This document shows positions 40,394 through 52,740 of a stretch of 64,000 bases of DNA, in pieces. Numbering within the stretch: the first letter of the stretch is position 1; the number at the start of each line of letters is the position of its first letter. Under the pieces are notes generated by a model. It was not told the DNA's origin and made no database searches. It was given only the letters and a program-made list of their open reading frames with translations. The position numbers were made by a program, and so were the translations under genes. Origin of the DNA: Cacajao melanocephalus (lineage: Eukaryota; Chordata; Mammalia; Primates; Pitheciidae); NCBI GenBank assembly GCA_963573385.1, contig CAUYLG010050953.1, positions 45,791 to 109,790 on the forward strand, given 5' to 3'.

Positions 40394-40958
40394 TGTGCTA
40401 TGGTTGGAATGTTTCTGTTCTACCACAATTCATGTTAAAAGACTTCCACTGAAATAGTTTTATACAAAGCAAATATGGCAAAATATTAATAACTTCAATT
40501 TAAGTGGATCATTATACTATTCTTTGTTGGAATTCTTTTCCTAATAAAACAAGTTGTTGAAAAAAGAGGGGGTAATAAAACTGGAGGAAGTTTAGAAAAA
40601 AAAACAAAAACAAAAAACAAAAACAAAACAAAACAAAAAAATCCTCACCCCTAAGGTGATAGTATTGGGAAGTTGGGCCTTTGGGAGGTGATTGGGTCAT
40701 GCAGGTGGAGTCCTCATGCATGGGATTAATGCCCCTATAAAGGGAGCCTGAGGGAGTCCCCTCACCAACTCCACCAAGTCAGGACACAGCTAAAGAGCCT
40801 TCTATGAACAGAAAGCAGGCCATTCCTAGACAATGAATCTGTCCAGCACCTTGATATTGGACTTCCCAGCCTCCAGAACTGTGAGAAATAAATCTCTGTT
40901 GTTTATAAGATACCTAGTTGATGGTATTTTGTTATAGGAGCCTGAACATATTAAGATA
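40394..40958 (+). mobile_element. MLT1 LTR (MaLR), forward, interrupted
   Basis: Begins 'tgctatggttggaatgtttc' and resumes at 40641 with 'gtgatagtattgggaagttg', 'tttgggaggtgattgggtca', 'ccagcaccttgatattggac', 'agcctccagaactgtgagaa', ending 'gcctgaacatattaagata'. AATAAA lies in gaaataaatctc near 40889. A second MLT1 copy is at 56175 in reverse orientation. Confidence 0.88.
40441..40640 (+). mobile_element. Poly(A)-tailed insert within the MLT1, probably an L1M 3' end
   Basis: About 200 bp that interrupt the MLT1 consensus and end in an A-rich tail interspersed with C (aaaaacaaaaac type). 'aagtggatcattatactatt' and the 'cttttcctaataaaac' region resemble an old L1 3' UTR. The tail shows it was inserted by reverse transcription. 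Confidence 0.6.
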
Positions 40959-43900
40959 CCCTATATTACTTATATCGATCTCATTAAGTACAAATCGATT
41001 TTAATATGTATCTTCTCAGTGTTATGTCTGTTTTTTGTTTTATACCTAAGAGAATTGGATATGTTGGAAGTTAACTTTTAGGATGAATTTTATGTTTTAC
41101 CTGCAGATACAGTTTTGGTCATAGGCAATGGTTGTAAGAATAAAGCAAGAGGCATGAAGGATGGAGGAAGGAAGAAATTTTGGGCATATTTAGGATGTAG
41201 AATGGACAATAATTGGTGATGTCTATGGGGACAAAGCCTAGGAACCACAAGAAATGAAAAGCAAAGTGCAGAAGACTGAGGGAAGGGGAATATGGATTGT
41301 GTTTTTGGATATGTTGATTTTGAAATGTCTATGAGTAAACAGTTGTAGATCTGGAATGGATTCCATAGCAAAAAAAAATATATATATATATAGGTCTAAA
41401 TCTCAGAAGAGACATCTAACAGGGCTGAAGGTAAATAATTAATCATTAGATAGAGATGGTCATTGATGTCATGAGTAAAGATTCTAGAGACTCTTAATAT
41501 ACACATTTATCCATGTGATCAACAAATAGTCTCGAGTGCCTACGATGTGCCATACACATAATGGTGAGAAGAATAAAACTCCTGTTATTGAAAACACAAA
41601 GATGTTGAATGTGTGGATTCATCTAATGTAGAATCTGTATTTTTGGCTATTGTCAGATCCTTTTAGGTCCCAAATGGATACTTTTTAGGCTTTTCTGAAA
41701 AATGTTATAATATTGCTGGTAAGTTGTTCGGTATTTTTTGCTTTGCTAGACTTTGTGCAAGCCTAAAAATTTGATTATTGCATATTTCTTTGCCCAAAAT
41801 AACCCATGGTTTATACTGTGACTTTAAGAACTCTATTTCTCCTAGTGCTAAAGTTACCAATTACACAACCTGGGTACCCACAGACAAGAAAAACTCCTTT
41901 AGCTATCTTGCTCACAGATGGAGACAAAAATGTGATCTTGAACAAACAGAATAATATTTTATTCCACCTCTGCTACTTTCTCTTATTTTCTTTTAGCATC
42001 TAGAATTTTAGATCTGTAGGTGCTCATATTTATTTATTACAAATTCTTCTCATAAGGAACCTGCTTATAGGAAGTTTCTACTTCAGGCTGTATAATCTTA
42101 AAGCAAGGACATTTATGATTTCATCAATTTTCACTAATCTGCAGTCCTTCAGCCTTAAAATCTGATTCATGTGAAAAGCTGTCATCTGAACGCAGTATCT
42201 ATAATGTACATTTTCCCTGTAAATTAACTGAGTGGCGGTTCCTCATGCCTGGGGCAGGCATTGCTATATTTTCATCTAATTTCATTTATGTTCTTTTCTT
42301 CTGCCAAGCTGCCCTTTGTTAGAAAAAAATATATATTCAACTTGATTAGATTCAGAATGGAGGAGGATAAACACGCATTATTTTGTGTGTGAGTTATCTC
42401 TATCTTTTCGAATGTGCAGAAATGATTGGCTGTTTTTGATGACCACTAATGCAGTAAAATTTGGTATTTCATTATTTACACTTATTGATCAGAAGGAAAG
42501 AAAAAGCACTGTGAGAACTGACTGTAATTACAAGTCTATAAGGTACTACGTTAGCATAAAACATCTAAATAGATTTCTCACAACGAGGGTAAAGGTATCC
42601 CTTGGTACATACACACAATGAACAGCTTGGATTGTTGTATTTAATTTCTTACACAGTATGATGAAAGCAAATAGTGGAATTTAAACTTTAGTTTAAAGCA
42701 AAGTTCATGTCTCTATGATAAAATTCAGTGAATCAAAAACCAGTGTTTTCAGCGGATGTAATATTTGATTTATATTGTGACACAATAGATTTGATTGGCT
42801 CTGCCATTTAAGATATACAGGGCTAGAAATGAACTAAAGTATCTATAATTCAGCTGCTGCAAGTATATGACATCTAACTGTCTCTTCATCATTGCATTTT
42901 AGGTTATGTACATGGTAACTAGATCTTACTACAGCAAGCAAACAAAACTATTAGCTAAGCGCATCATAGAAGATAGAATACCATAGGTAGTTTATTCTGT
43001 TGTGGGTAGAAGCATTTGACGCTTCTGTTAATTTTATAAATGTTCCTTAAAACACAATATTGACGCATTAAAATAAGAGTCAGTTTAGTCTTCCTCGGTG
43101 ATTTGTGCTAAATAGGTATGTATTTATTATGCCTTTTCAAATGAGTTGTCTGTAAGAGCAAACAAATCTATGTGACTAAGCATAAATTAATCTCTCCATC
43201 AAGTTTTATTGCTAGCATCTGTATTTTCTCACTCCTTAAGTAACTATTTTTTAAATAAATTATCTGAATATGAAAGATCTGAAAAGTAAATTTTACAAAG
43301 CTTAAAATATAACATTTAAAAACTACTAATTTCAACTGTTTCCTTCTTTTTAGAAGTACTTGTACAGTACTTTATACTTTGTATATGTACTGTATGTACT
43401 TTATACTTTGCGAAAGTGAAATATAGCTTTATTTCTTGCTTTTCCGATATTACTGCTTGCTTGCATTGAAAAATCATTTTAGGGTGATAGTATCATTTCC
43501 ATTTGTACAGCATTTGAAACACTGGAACATTTTAATACTCAAAATAGTTTGAATTTGTGAAGTCTATTGCACAGGAGATAAATAAATAGAACACTCTTTT
43601 CTCGAAATTGGTTGTATCTAAATTTGATATGCATAACTCAAATGATCAATTACAATATGTGGGTGTTCTTTAAAATATGGCAGGGTAAATACCGGAGATC
43701 AGCCAACTCAAAACAATGTTTTAGATCTCTAGAGTAGAAATGCATTTCTTCCCTTCATTTGTAAGTTTTCTAGATATCATCAAACTGCTCATTTAGCTTT
43801 TTTTTCAAAGTTGTCTTTTGCTACATCACACATATTTAAAAAGACATTGCATACAACTAAATCTACTTAGTGTCTATATACTCCAGACACTATTCTGGGT

Positions 43901-44799
43901 ACTGCAGGTCTTCATTAGCTCACTAAGGTGTCATTCATTTTAAAACCAATAAAAAAAAAATCAAGAAAATGTCAATATTTTGCTTCTTGGCTCCCACATT
44001 TCCAAAACTGCTGGAAAGTATGTTTCTTAAAATGACCTGTGTTGGACCACTATAAATTCATACTTCTAACTGTATTAGGGCTCTTGGCACCTCTGGGAAG
44101 TATTTTTTAAATTAAATTTCTTATTATTTCTTAACACATTATCCCAAGAAGCTGATTTATTTATTTATTTTATTTATTTGAAATTCTTAGTACCATCTTA
44201 TGTCACTCACAATTTGCCAGCTGTTATCTCAACTACTATTTATTTAGGAAATTAAGATAATTAAACCAGGTTGTTTTTTTTTTTTTTTTTCACCTTATCT
44301 TGTCTACACTTTTTAGAGTATTTCTGAGTCTTTCCTTTCATTGTCTTTATTTTGGTAACTGTCTTCGAGAAGAAAGTATTTCTCTCCTTTCAATTCCGCC
44401 TGTTTGCATCTTTAAGTCATTTCTCTATTTGGTCTTCCTATATCACTATACACGATCAGGTCTTTATTATTTTAAAAGACAAACAATTCTAAACATCCTA
44501 AACCCTACTTTTCCTTCAGACATTTGCTGAAACTCTTCACCTCCTTTTCCCTCCAAACTATTTGAAAGATAATTTTGTAATAACACGTCATATTTTGTCA
44601 TAACACGTCAGCTCTTTAACTTCTTACAAAGTGGAATTATCTTTTCCAGCTTTATATCCTTAAAGAAAACCAATGATGGCCATACTCAAGTGACATTTCT
44701 TAATCTGTAGCTTTTTTAAAATCCCTGATTTATTAGATTTTTTTGTTTTTATTACTATCCCCATTTTACAAATGCTCTCTTCTTTCTGATAACTTATGT
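40959..44799. other. 3.8-kb stretch with few recognised repeats, no gene
   Basis: Weak ancient-repeat resemblance at 41270-41600 and 43858-43935, an (AT)n at 41380-41391, a (TTTA)n at 44156-44180 and a T18 run at about 44274-44291. Open frames of up to 93 residues have no features. Confidence 0.45.
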
Positions 44800-47700
44800 C
44801 ACTGTTAGCTTTTAGAAGATTTGTTGTGAAGTGCAGATTCATAAAACTTACCGTTGTAAGTACACAGTTCAATGGTGTTAAGCACATCACATTCCTGTGC
44901 AGCCATCAACATCATCCATCTCCAGAACTGTTTTCATGTTACAAAATTGAAATTCTTTACCTATGAAACAACGATGCCCCATTCTTCCTTGTATCCAAGC
45001 CCCAGGCAAGGGCTATGTTACTTTATGTTAATTTGACTACTCTTGTTACCGTGTATAAGTGGACTCAAGTAGTATTTGTCTTTTTGTGACTGGGTTATTT
45101 AACTCAGCATAATATTCTCAAGGTACATCCACATTGTAGCATGTGTCAAAAATACCTTCCTTTTTAACATGTATGCCACATTGTATTTATCCACTTATCT
45201 GTCAGTGGACATTTGGGTGGCTTTTACCTTTTGTCTATTCTGAAAATTTCTGCTATGGAAATAGGAGTACACATGAATCTTAGAGACCCTGATTCTGGGT
45301 GTGTGTGTTCATATCTAGATGTAGAATTTCTGGATCTTATGGTAATTCTACTTTAAATTATTTGAAAAATCGCTACACTGTTTTATACTGAGACTGTAGC
45401 ATTTTATATTTCTACCAACAGTATACAAGGATTTCACTTTCTTCACATCCTCATCAACATTTGTTATTTTATATTTTGGTAGTAGCCATTCTAATGAGTG
45501 TGAAGCCATATCTCAATATAGTTTTATTTTTCTCTAATTATTATGCTGATTATCTTTTCATGTGCATATTGGTCATATGTTCATCTTCCTTGGAAAAATG
45601 TCTATTCAAATCATTTGCCCATTTTTTAAAGGAGTTACTTATTTACTTATTTATTATTTTTGAGTTGTATGAGTTCTTCAGATATTTTAGATATTAACGC
45701 TATATCAGATGTAGGATTTGAAAATATTTCTTCCACTCTGTAGGTTGCATTTTCATTCTGTTGATTGTGTTTTTTGACTTATGAAAATTTTAAATTTTGT
45801 ATCATCAAATTCATCTATTGTTTCTTTCGTTTCTGTATTTCTGGTGTTATTTCTAAGAACTCATTGCCAAACGCAATATCATGAAGTTTTTTCTTTCTGT
45901 TTTCTTCTAATAGTTTTATAGTTTTATGTCTTACATTTATGTTATTGATGTATTTTGAGTTTTTCTGTATATATTGCAAGGAAAGCGTCCACCTTCATTC
46001 ATTTGCATGTGAGTATTAAGCTTTCCCAATTATTGGCTGAAAGGACTGTTGTTTTCTGATTAAATTGTTTTGGCACTCATGATAAAAATCATTTGACTAT
46101 ATATGTGAACCTTTATTTTTAGGTTCTCTAATCTATTTTGTTGGTGAATTTATCTGTCTTTTTTCTAGTACCATACCACTTTGATTATTGTAAATTTGTA
46201 GTAAGTTTACAAATAACTAAGTGTGAGACTTTTTACTTTATTCTTCTTTTCAAGATTGTTTTCACTATTGCAGGTCCCTTGAAATTCCATGTGTTTTTTT
46301 GGATGAATTATTTCATTTCTCTAAAAAGCGCCTTTTAGATTTTGATAGATATTATACTAAATATGTAGATCTTTTTGGGAGGTGTTGAAACATGCACAAT
46401 ATTAAGTATTATAATCCATGAACATAGAATATCTTTCTACTTATTTGTATTTTCTTTAATTTGTTTCAGCAAAGTTTTGTAGTTTTCAGTGTCTGTCTTT
46501 CCCCTCTGTTGTTCAATTTATACATATATACATTATTGTTTTGATACTATTGTAAATGGAAATACTTTCTTAATCTTATTTTTGCATTATTCATTGCTAG
46601 TGTTTAGAAGCCTAATTGATTTTTAGGTGCTGATTTTATATCCTGCAACTCTGCTGATTTTATTTATTAGTTCTAACAGGGTTTTTGTTTTTTTCTGTAG
46701 AATCTTTAGGATTTTATAGATCTAAGATCATGTCATCTAAAAACAGAGATAATCTTACTTCCAATTTAGATGACTTTTACTCTTTTTTCTTGCCTCATTG
46801 CTCTGGCTAGGACTTCCAGTAGCATGTTGAATACAAGTGGTGGAAGCAGTTATCCTTATCTTATTCCTCATCTCAGAGGGAAATCCTACAGTCACTACTG
46901 AATATAATATTAGCTGCAGGCTTTTCATATATGATATAATGTTAAAATAGTTTCCTTGTATTTGTACTTGGTTTAATGTCTTTTTAAAATCATAAAAGAG
47001 TGTTGAAATCCATCAAGTGTTTTTCTTCATCCATCAATATGATGAGGTATGTTTTTCCTTCCATTCAGTGGTATAGTACAGTCATTGATTTTTGTATGTT
47101 GAATTGTCTTTGCATTTCTTCTCAGAATAATTACTACTCAGTCTTGGTGTATAACCTTTTTAATATATTGTTGAATTCTCTTTGATAGTATTTTGTTGTG
47201 GATTTTCATTAGGGATATTGGTGTGTAGTTTTCTTACAGTGTCTTAGGCTAGCTTTGGAATCATGGTAATGCTTTCCTCATATAATTATAGTCATGTGAT
47301 ACTTCACAATGGCAATATGTTCTGAGAAATGCATTGCTAGGGGATTTTGTCATTGTATGAACATTATAGAGTGTACCTACATGAGCCTACATGCTGTAGC
47401 CTATTACATACTTAGGCTATATAGCATAGCCTATTGTTCCTGGGCTACAAACCTGTACACAGCATGTTACTGTACTGAACACTGTAGGCAACACAAAGGT
47501 TAGTATTTGTGTATCTAAACATATAAAAGGTAGAGTAAAAATAGTACAAAAAATAGATACCCCAGAACCTAAAGTGCAAATTTAAATATATATATATATT
47601 TAATAGAAAATGGTACACTTGTATAGGGCACTAAACATGAATAGAGTTTGCAGGACTCAAAGTTGCTCTGGATGAGCCAATAAATAAATGGTGAGTGAAT

Positions 47701-47930
47701 GTGAAGTCCTAGGCCATTACTTTACACCACTGTGTACTTCATAAACATGTACGCAGGCTACCCTAAATTTATGAACGAATATTTTTCTTTCTTCAATAAT
47801 AAATGAACCTTAGCTTTCTATGACTCTTTTACCTTGTGAACTTTTATTTTTTTCTAGCTTTTTGACTCTGTTGTAATAGCACTTAGCTTAAGACAAAAAC
47901 ACATTTTATAGCTCAAATTGTTTCTTCTTT

Positions 47931-48108
47931 GCTGGGCACAGTGGTGGGCACCTGTAATTCTAACTACTTGGGAGGCTGAGACACGGGGATTCCTTGAGTC
48001 CAGGCTGTAGTGCTCTAAAAAGATTGCACGTGTAAATAGACAATGTTCCCCAGGCTGGGCAACATAAGAAGACCCTTCCTTTAAAAAAAATAAAGAAGAA
48101 GAAAAAGA
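47931..48108 (+). mobile_element. Free left Alu monomer (FLAM-like), forward
   Basis: 'gctgggcacagtggtgggca' through 'aggctgggcaacataagaag' and a mixed A/G tail form one Alu/7SL-type unit. Imperfect flanking duplications (aaattgtttcttcttt / aaatttttatttcttt) support an independent insertion of a fossil monomer. Confidence 0.8.
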
Positions 48109-48563
48109 AATTTTTATTTCTTTCTATTCTTATTCATAAGCTTTTTCTAGTTTTAAATATTTTCTATATTTTAAACTTTTAAAATCTTTCTGTTAATAAC
48201 TAATACATAAACATATACATTATCGTAGGCCTGCATAGGGTCAGAATAATCAATATCACTGTTTTCACCTGTGTATCTTGTCCCACTGGGAGGTTTTCAG
48301 GGACAATAACATGCACAGAGCTGTCTTCTCCTATGATAACAGTGTCTTCTTTTGAAATACCTCCCAGAAGACCTGCTTGAGGCTGTTTTACAGTTAACTT
48401 TTTTTTTTAATAAGTAGAAGGAGTATACTCTAAAATAACAATTAAATGTATAGTATAGAAAATATATAAACCAATAACATAGTTTATTATCATTATCAAG
48501 TATTATGTACTGTAAATAATTGTATGTGTTCTACTTTTGTACCATTGGCAGTGCAGTAGGTTT

Positions 48564-48715
48564 TTGCTGTTGTCGTTGTTGTATTGCTTTTTTAAAAAGT
48601 AGAGGCAGGGTCTCACTATGTTGTCCAGGCTGGTCTGGAACTCCTAGACTCATGCAATCATCCTTTCTTGGCTTTCCAAAGTGCTGGGATGAAAGGTGTG
48701 AGCACCACATCTGGC
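48564..48715 (-). mobile_element. Alu right-monomer (FRAM-like) insert, reverse
   Basis: 'gtagaggcagggtctcacta' to 'gagcaccacatctggcc' is a single reversed unit. It is bracketed by cagtaggttt (48554-48563) and cagtagattt (48716-48725), a 10-bp duplication with one change. The 79-residue frame at 48520-48759 crosses it and is an Alu artefact. Confidence 0.83.
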
Positions 48716-48972
48716 CAGTAGATTTATTTATACCAGGATTGCCACAAACACATGACTAATGCATTGTGCTACGATGTTACAATGGCTATCGTATCATTAG
48801 GTTGTAAGAATTTTTCAGTTCCATTGTAATCTTATGAGACCACTGTCATATATGTGGTTCATCATTTATTGAAATGTTGTTATGTGGTGCAAGACTGTAC
48901 CTGGAAAGCAATCTCTCTTTGAATTCTTTGGAATACTTTGAAGAAGATTGGTGTTTACTCTTCTTTAAATAT

Positions 48973-49656
<684 letters not shown>

Positions 49657-50171
49657 AATATTTATGACAATTCACCAGTGGAACCTTCAGGTCCTGGGCT
49701 TTTATATGTTGGGAATTTTAAAAAAAATTATTGATTCAATCTTTATCCTAGTTATGGATCTGTTCAGTTTTTTTTTATTTTGTTTTTTTTTTAATGATTC
49801 AGGTTCTATAAGTTGCACTTTTCAAAAATTTGTTCATTTCATCTAGGTTACCCAATTTTTTTGTATAAAATTGTCTTTTATAGACAATTAAGAATTGTAA
49901 TACTACACTCTTAGAATTCTTATTTATGTAGAATTAATTGTAATATCTCCTTTGTCATTTATGATGTTAATTATTTCATTCTTCACTCTTTTTTTAGTAA
50001 GTCTGGAAAAAACTTGTCAATTTTGTTTACCTCTTTGAAGATTCAGCACTTAGTTTATATATTTTTTCTACTGTTTTTATGTTCTCTATTTTGTTTATAT
50101 CTGCTCAATTTAAAAAAGTTTTTTTTTTTTTTCTGCTAGCTTTGTTTTCTGTTTCTAGTTCTTTATTTCTA

Positions 50172-51208
50172 GTTATTTTATTTTACTTTAAGTTCTGGGA
50201 TACACGTGCAGGGCACGCGGGTTTGTTACATAGGTATACACATGCCATGGTGGTTTACTGCACCTAACAACCCATCATCTAGGTTTTAAGCCCCACATGA
50301 ATTAGTTATTTGTCCTAATGCTCTCCCTCCCTTCACCCCCAACCATCTGTCAGGCCCCAGTATGTGATGTTCCCCTCCCTGTGTCTATATGTTCTCATTG
50401 TTTAACTCCCACATGTGAATGAGAACATGCAGTGTCTAGTTATCTGTTCCTGTGTTAGTTTACTGAGAATGATGGCTTCCAGATTCATCCATGTCCCTGC
50501 AAAGGACATGAACTCATTCTTTTTATGGCTGCATAGTATTCCATGGTGTGTATGTGCCACATTTTCTTTATCAGGTCTATCACTGATGGGCATTTGGGTT
50601 GGTTCCAAGTATTTGCTATTGTAAATAGTACTGTAATAAACATATGTGTGCATGTGTCTTTATAGTAGAATAACTTATAATCCTTTGGGTCTATACCCAG
50701 TAATTGATTGCTGGGTCAAATATTATTTCTAGTTATACATCCTTGAGGAATCACTGCAATATCTCCCACAATAGTTGAACTAATTTATACTCCCACCAAC
50801 AGTGTAAGAGCATTCCTGTTTCTCCACAGCCTCACCAGCTTCTGTTGTTTCCTGACTTTTTAATAATCACCATTCTGACTGGCATGAGATGGTATGTCAT
50901 TGTGGTTTTGATTTTCATTCCTCTAATGACCAGTGATAATGAGCTTTTTTATACGTTTGTTGGCTGCATATATGTTTTCTTTTGAGAAGTGTTTTTTCAT
51001 AGGCTTCCCCCACTTTTTGATGGGATTTTTTTTTTCTTGTCAATTTGTTTAAGTTCTTTGTAGATTCTGGATATTAGACCTTTGTCTAATGGGTAGATTT
51101 CAAAAATTTTCTCCCATTCTCTAGGTTGCCTGTTCACTTTGACGATAGTTTCTTTTGATGTGCAGAAGCTCTTTAGTTTAATTCGATCCCATTTGTCAGT
51201 TTTGGCTA
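50172..51208 (-). mobile_element. L1PA 3' end, reverse, 5'-truncated at about 1 kb
   Basis: 'ttactttaagttctgggata', 'acacatgccatggtggttta' and 'cctaacaacccatcatctag' are the reversed L1P 3' UTR. ORF2 C-terminal coding text follows up to 'tttgtcagttttggct' at 51208. Low divergence compared with the other L1s here suggests a middle-aged primate L1PA. Confidence 0.93.
50402..50653 (-). pseudogene. L1 ORF2 C-terminal remnant
   Basis: An 83-residue open piece of the L1PA ORF2. ISDRPDKENVAHTHHGILCS and FAGTWMNLEAIILSKLTQEQ match the C-terminal tail of L1 ORF2. It starts downstream of the RT domain and is cut off by a stop. Confidence 0.88.
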
Positions 51209-51529
51209 AATAAACTACCTTTTTCTTAAGCTCAGTGCTAATTGAAAAAGAAATTAAAGCCAGAATTTATGTAGGACACTAAGTAATTCATGACTATCAA
51301 TATCAGCCTTTCCTTTCAGAGAATATCATAAAAGTATGCTGATAGACATCATGAAGGAAAATAAAATACTCTTAGGGGAGGCAATATGCTATTTTTTTGT
51401 GATAAGCAACTCCTGTTACTTCCTTTTGATAGATATAGGACAATAATCTAACCTTCAATTTTATGCTGTTATGAAGAATATGTTTTAAAGTGAGCTAAAC
51501 TAATACTATATAAAAAGTGACTTCTTCAA
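51209..51529. other. AT-rich spacer between L1PA and the makorin fragment
   Basis: No repeat recognised. It contains no poly(A) tail or obvious target duplication for the fragment that follows. Confidence 0.5.
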
Positions 51530-51805
51530 GTGGTGGGAGTGCTCGGAGAGACGACGTGGAGCCAGTGGGGACCGAACGTGTGCCTCACTCTCCTTTCTCT
51601 CCTCTCACGTGGCCTTGCTGTCTTCTCCTCGCAGCAGGACTGGAACTACATGATCCTGGAAGTTCCGGGGCCTTTGCTGTGTGGGGTAAATGGTAATGGC
51701 GGAGGCTGCAGCTCCCGGAACAGCAGCCACAACATCAGGAGCAGGAGCGGCAGCAGCAGTGGCCACAGCGGCTTCCCCCATCCCAATCCCCACAGTCACC
51801 ACCGG
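51530..51805 (+). pseudogene. MKRN1P-like: MKRN1 (makorin-1) 5' UTR and N-terminal fragment
   Basis: A GC-rich 276-bp island in AT-rich DNA. An ATG at 51696 (taATGGCGG) opens a frame reading MAEAAAPGTAATTSGAGAAA, then AVATAASPIPIPTVTT. This is the alanine/proline-rich N-terminus I recall for makorin-1, an E3 ubiquitin ligase with CCCH and RING zinc fingers. Identity is lost after about 36 codons, and the frame runs on to a TGA at 51840-51842 (48 codons). All zinc fingers are absent. MKRN1 has several known processed pseudogenes. Keeping the 5' end but losing the rest is unusual for a retrocopy, so a duplicated exon 1 is the alternative. A 102-residue frame at 51530-51838 is an out-of-frame shadow. 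Confidence 0.75.
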
Positions 51806-51842
51806 TCTCCAATGTCTCATTTATACAATGCATTTTAAATGA

Positions 51843-52185
51843 AGTTGAAATGCGTCATATGTATTTAATAGTTTATCAATTGTTATGTTTCTATATGTGT
51901 CTAATGTTTGAAAACCACTAATTTTAAGCATGTATCATTGATAGATAACCAAAAACTATATTATTAATAGAACATCTATTTTCAGCTAAATTGAAGAGAC
52001 ATCACAGAGTAATAAGGCCTAGCACTTAGATTTGATTATACAATTTAATAAGTTTTACACCATAAATGACTATTCACTAACTAGATTGAATCATCTGACT
52101 CAATTTGCTATCTCAATTAAATGGATTTGCAAATGTTTAAAAATAATTGTTCATACATTGATAATAGGAGATTAAAATACGTTTC
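51843..52185. other. AT-rich stretch, nothing recognised
   Basis: No 3' part of the makorin transcript, poly(A) tail or repeat is visible. Confidence 0.5.
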
Positions 52186-52740
52186 AGGGACTGCTAAAAG
52201 GAAGGCAAACTTTTACCTCTAAGGATTTTTTCAGCTGGACATGGGAATTAAACTGACATGAGACAGATCAGTAGAAGAAATTTATACATATTTATTCAAT
52301 ACAAATTTTACATGGCATGGGAACCATCATAAATAAGGAAATGAAGACTCAAAAATGCAGTTGGAGTTGAAAACTTGTAGGCTGCATTGGACTAAATATA
52401 GTAAATTTTGAAAATGTGACAAGGTAAAGGGGTTTGGGCTAGGGTAGTTAATTGGGTAAGAGTTGTGACTAACTAAGAAGATAAGGTTGGTTTAACAAAG
52501 TTTGCACAAATTTCCCTCAGTCTCAGTTTTCTGTCCTTGAAGACAAAGTTTCTTGCCTTCCAGTATAAAGAGGATATCTTTCACATGGGGATTTCATCTC
52601 TTGTTGTTTAAGAAACCGAGTGAAGGTCAGAGTGAACTTCTTACACCTGCTGTTTTTCAAATGCCCTTAGCAGAGCATATTTTGGAATGATGCGTCTTAA
52701 AGTCCTTCACTGCATTAGATTTCAAAGTAAGAAAAGAGCA
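52186..52740 (-). mobile_element. Probable ERV LTR, reverse, family uncertain
   Basis: 'catatttattcaatacaaat' read in reverse supplies an AATAAA-type signal. The block continues with 'gaaaatgtgacaaggtaaag', 'aagacaaagtttcttgcctt' and 'aagaaaccgagtgaaggtca', an arrangement I associate with ERV LTRs. I could not find matching target duplications. Confidence 0.45.

Larger units (their letters stand above)
47289..48897 (-). mobile_element. Second Tigger-type element of the 2085 family, carrying two Alu monomers
   Basis: Terminal repeats tagtcatgtgatacttcaca and, reversed, cagtcttgcaccacataaca. TA flanks at 47287-47288 and 48898-48899. The internal order matches the 2085 copy (gcatgttactgtact, gtatttgtgtatctaaac, cttcaataataaatgaacct, atcaatatcactgtttt). 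Two insertions, 47931-48108 and 48564-48715, add about 330 bp. A decayed minus-strand frame (about 48235-48410) parallels the one in the other copy. Confidence 0.87.

Noticed and set aside
43365..43412. Repeated gtactttatactttg motif
   Set aside because: A real short duplication, but too small and AT-rich to mean more than local slippage.
44580..44611. Two taacacgtca repeats that resemble CRE-type sites
   Set aside because: A short repeat in AT-rich DNA with no promoter context; equally likely to be slippage.
51605..51820. 71-residue minus-strand frame over the makorin fragment, alanine-rich
   Set aside because: Antisense shadow of the GCN-rich makorin N-terminal codons.
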